DNA of 64,000 nucleotides, from positions 1 to 64,000 of the forward strand of contig NZ_LXKA01000329.1 of assembly GCF_001645125.1 (NCBI RefSeq), read 5' to 3'. A model generated the notes under the pieces. That model had not been told where the DNA came from. It saw nothing but the letters and a program-made list of their open reading frames with translations, and searched no databases. The number at the start of each line of letters is the position of its first letter. The first letter of the stretch is position 1. The position numbers and the translations under genes were made by a program. The stretch comes from Paraburkholderia ginsengiterrae (GTDB lineage Bacteria; Pseudomonadota; Gammaproteobacteria; Burkholderiales; Burkholderiaceae). Positions 63,081 through 64,000 of this stretch are shown here, piece by piece.

Positions 63081-64000
63081 ATGAAAACGCGTCAGTCGCC
63101 GGCCGCCATCCACGACCAAACTCCCGAACCGCTAACGTTGCCCGATGCCGACCGGCTCGCAGCGCTGCGCGGCTGGTATGCAGGCCTGTCGTCCCGCTCC
63201 GCGGTGGACCGTTATCTGCCGCACGGTAAGGCGCCGGGCGAGTCGGCGCGCGGCGTCATCGGCCAGATCCGCAGGCAACTGATCACCTTCGCCCGTCATC
63301 GCCAACGCACCGATCTCGTCGATCTCCTGCAACACCCTGTAAACGAGCGGCTTGAGCGAGCCAGTGCGGTCGCACATGTGCTTAAAATACTCAGCTCCTT
63401 GCCGGAGCCGCAGCCACAGATCGCCGACGACATCGAGCTGTGGCTGAGATCCCGCGCCGTACGCGTGCTGCGTGCCGCTGGCATTACGACGCTTGCGGAC
63501 CTGACCGTGCGGGTACCGCGTCGGCGTCAATGGTGGAGCGCGATTCCCGGGCTAGGCCGGGCCAGTGCCCGACAGATCGAGATGTTCTTCGAGGCCCATC
63601 CCCAGTTGACAGAACGGGCCCGCGCATTGATCGTGACGGCGTCGCCAGGCCTGGTCGTGCCGTGGGAACGGCTGCGGCTACCGCATGAGGTTGATGGTTC
63701 GCACGGCAGTTTCCGCGCGCCCCAGCAGGCCTGCACGCTGGACGCGTCGAACGACCACCAGGCTGTGCAGGCATGGCTCGCGCTGCACGAGGCGCCCACG
63801 ACCCAGCGCGCCTATCGCAAAGAAGCGGAGCGGCTGATCCTGTGGGCGATCGTGGAGCGTGGACGGGCGCTGTCGTCACTCACCACGGAAGATGCAATCG
63901 CCTATCGGAGCTTCCTGCGCCGGCCGGCGCCCCGGGAGCGCTGGGTTGGACCGCCACGGCCACGCACAGCGCCCGACTGGCGTCCGTTCGCCGGGAATCT
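63081..64000 (+). CDS. Tyrosine recombinase, 3' end beyond the window edge
   Basis: The open frame from ATG 63081 runs off the window. Residues 1-190 form an N-terminal domain seen in large plasmid/island recombinases (LAALRGWYAGLSSRSAVDRY, HGKAPGESARGVIGQIRRQL), possibly the DUF3701-type domain, with a helix-hairpin-helix-like AIPGLGRASARQIEMF. The core-binding domain starts near residue 235 (TTQRAYRKEAERLILWAIVE), matching the gene at 20327. The catalytic residues lie beyond the edge. It follows the second tniQ by 100 bases, so the recombinase family and the Tn7-like genes keep company twice in the window. Confidence 0.85.
   Translation, partial: MKTRQSPAAIHDQTPEPLTLPDADRLAALRGWYAGLSSRSAVDRYLPHGKAPGESARGVIGQIRRQLITFARHRQRTDLVDLLQHPVNERLERASAVAHVLKILSSLPEPQPQIADDIELWLRSRAVRVLRAAGITTLADLTVRVPRRRQWWSAIPGLGRASARQIEMFFEAHPQLTERARALIVTASPGLVVPWERLRLPHEVDGSHGSFRAPQQACTLDASNDHQAVQAWLALHEAPTTQRAYRKEAERLILWAIVERGRALSSLTTEDAIAYRSFLRRPAPRERWVGPPRPRTAPDWRPFAGN

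Noticed and set aside
1-64000. CRISPR array, tRNA or rRNA genes
   Set aside because: No regularly spaced identical repeats and no tRNA- or rRNA-like sequence were seen on either strand; the palindromes at 49 kb are unequally spaced and too short.

Overview
The window looks like an accessory replicon (plasmid or megaplasmid) or a large genomic island of a Burkholderiales bacterium, most likely Paraburkholderia, Caballeronia or Burkholderia. This is inferred from the high G+C content, a Burkholderia-type trimeric porin, a DUF3579 protein next to a Tar-like chemoreceptor, small Burkholderia-type proteins, and a dense set of plasmid and transposon genes. No rRNA, tRNA, CRISPR array or recognisable replication initiator (Rep) is visible.

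Layout. Positions 1-6.1 kb hold a phosphate-uptake theme: two diverged Na/Pi cotransporter genes (one cut by the left edge), a PhoU-like protein, a Nudix hydrolase and two paralogous small proteins. 6.5-16.7 kb is a transport and signalling block: a 2-hydroxycarboxylate transporter cut at its first GGxG loop, a complete NMT1-type ABC importer (SBP, ATPase, permease), an orphan OmpR-type regulator, a porin, a methyl-accepting chemotaxis protein coupled to a DUF3579 protein, and small envelope proteins. 17-20 kb holds an IS21 istB relic and an A+T-richer lipoprotein gene.

20.3-27.1 kb contains a four-gene Tn7-like transposon (tnsA-, tnsB-, tnsC/tniB- and tniQ-like genes) bounded by short terminal inverted repeats. 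Its left end cuts a tyrosine recombinase gene and its right end cuts a kfrA-like plasmid gene. 27-31.4 kb holds a SET-domain protein methyltransferase gene, a lone receiver-domain protein and two Tad pilus minor pseudopilin genes (TadE, TadG) without the rest of the Tad machinery. 31.8-36.4 kb is a transposon graveyard: an IS110 pseudogene, a solo Tn3-type inverted repeat, and a complete resolvase-less Tn3-family element.

37.4-48.4 kb is a plasmid establishment and transfer module: an orphan DNA methyltransferase, an HTH protein, SSB, DUF932, a KlcA/ArdB-type antirestriction protein, a large ParB-like protein, TraD and a MOBQ-type TraA relaxase-helicase. Its antirestriction and parB-like genes diverge from an unusual perfect 49-bp inverted repeat that contains both ribosome binding sites. 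48.4-49.4 kb is A+T-rich, poor in genes, and carries an array of six short palindromes.

49.5-57.4 kb holds a diguanylate cyclase, an NTF2-like secreted protein, a MocR-type regulator divergent from a GGCT-like/PhzF/GST operon with a perfect palindromic operator candidate, and a protein with a degenerate zinc-protease motif. 58-59.6 kb pairs an HU histone-like gene with a second SET-domain methyltransferase gene. The right end (60-64 kb) holds an ISKra4-family element sitting exactly at the broken edge of a second Tn7-like tniB-tniQ pair, followed by a second tyrosine recombinase gene that runs off the window.

The most novel-looking signals are the two post-SET-type SET methyltransferases (one beside an HU gene), the symmetric 49-bp repeat divergent promoter, the six-palindrome array, and the pair of Tn7-like systems tied to the same recombinase family.
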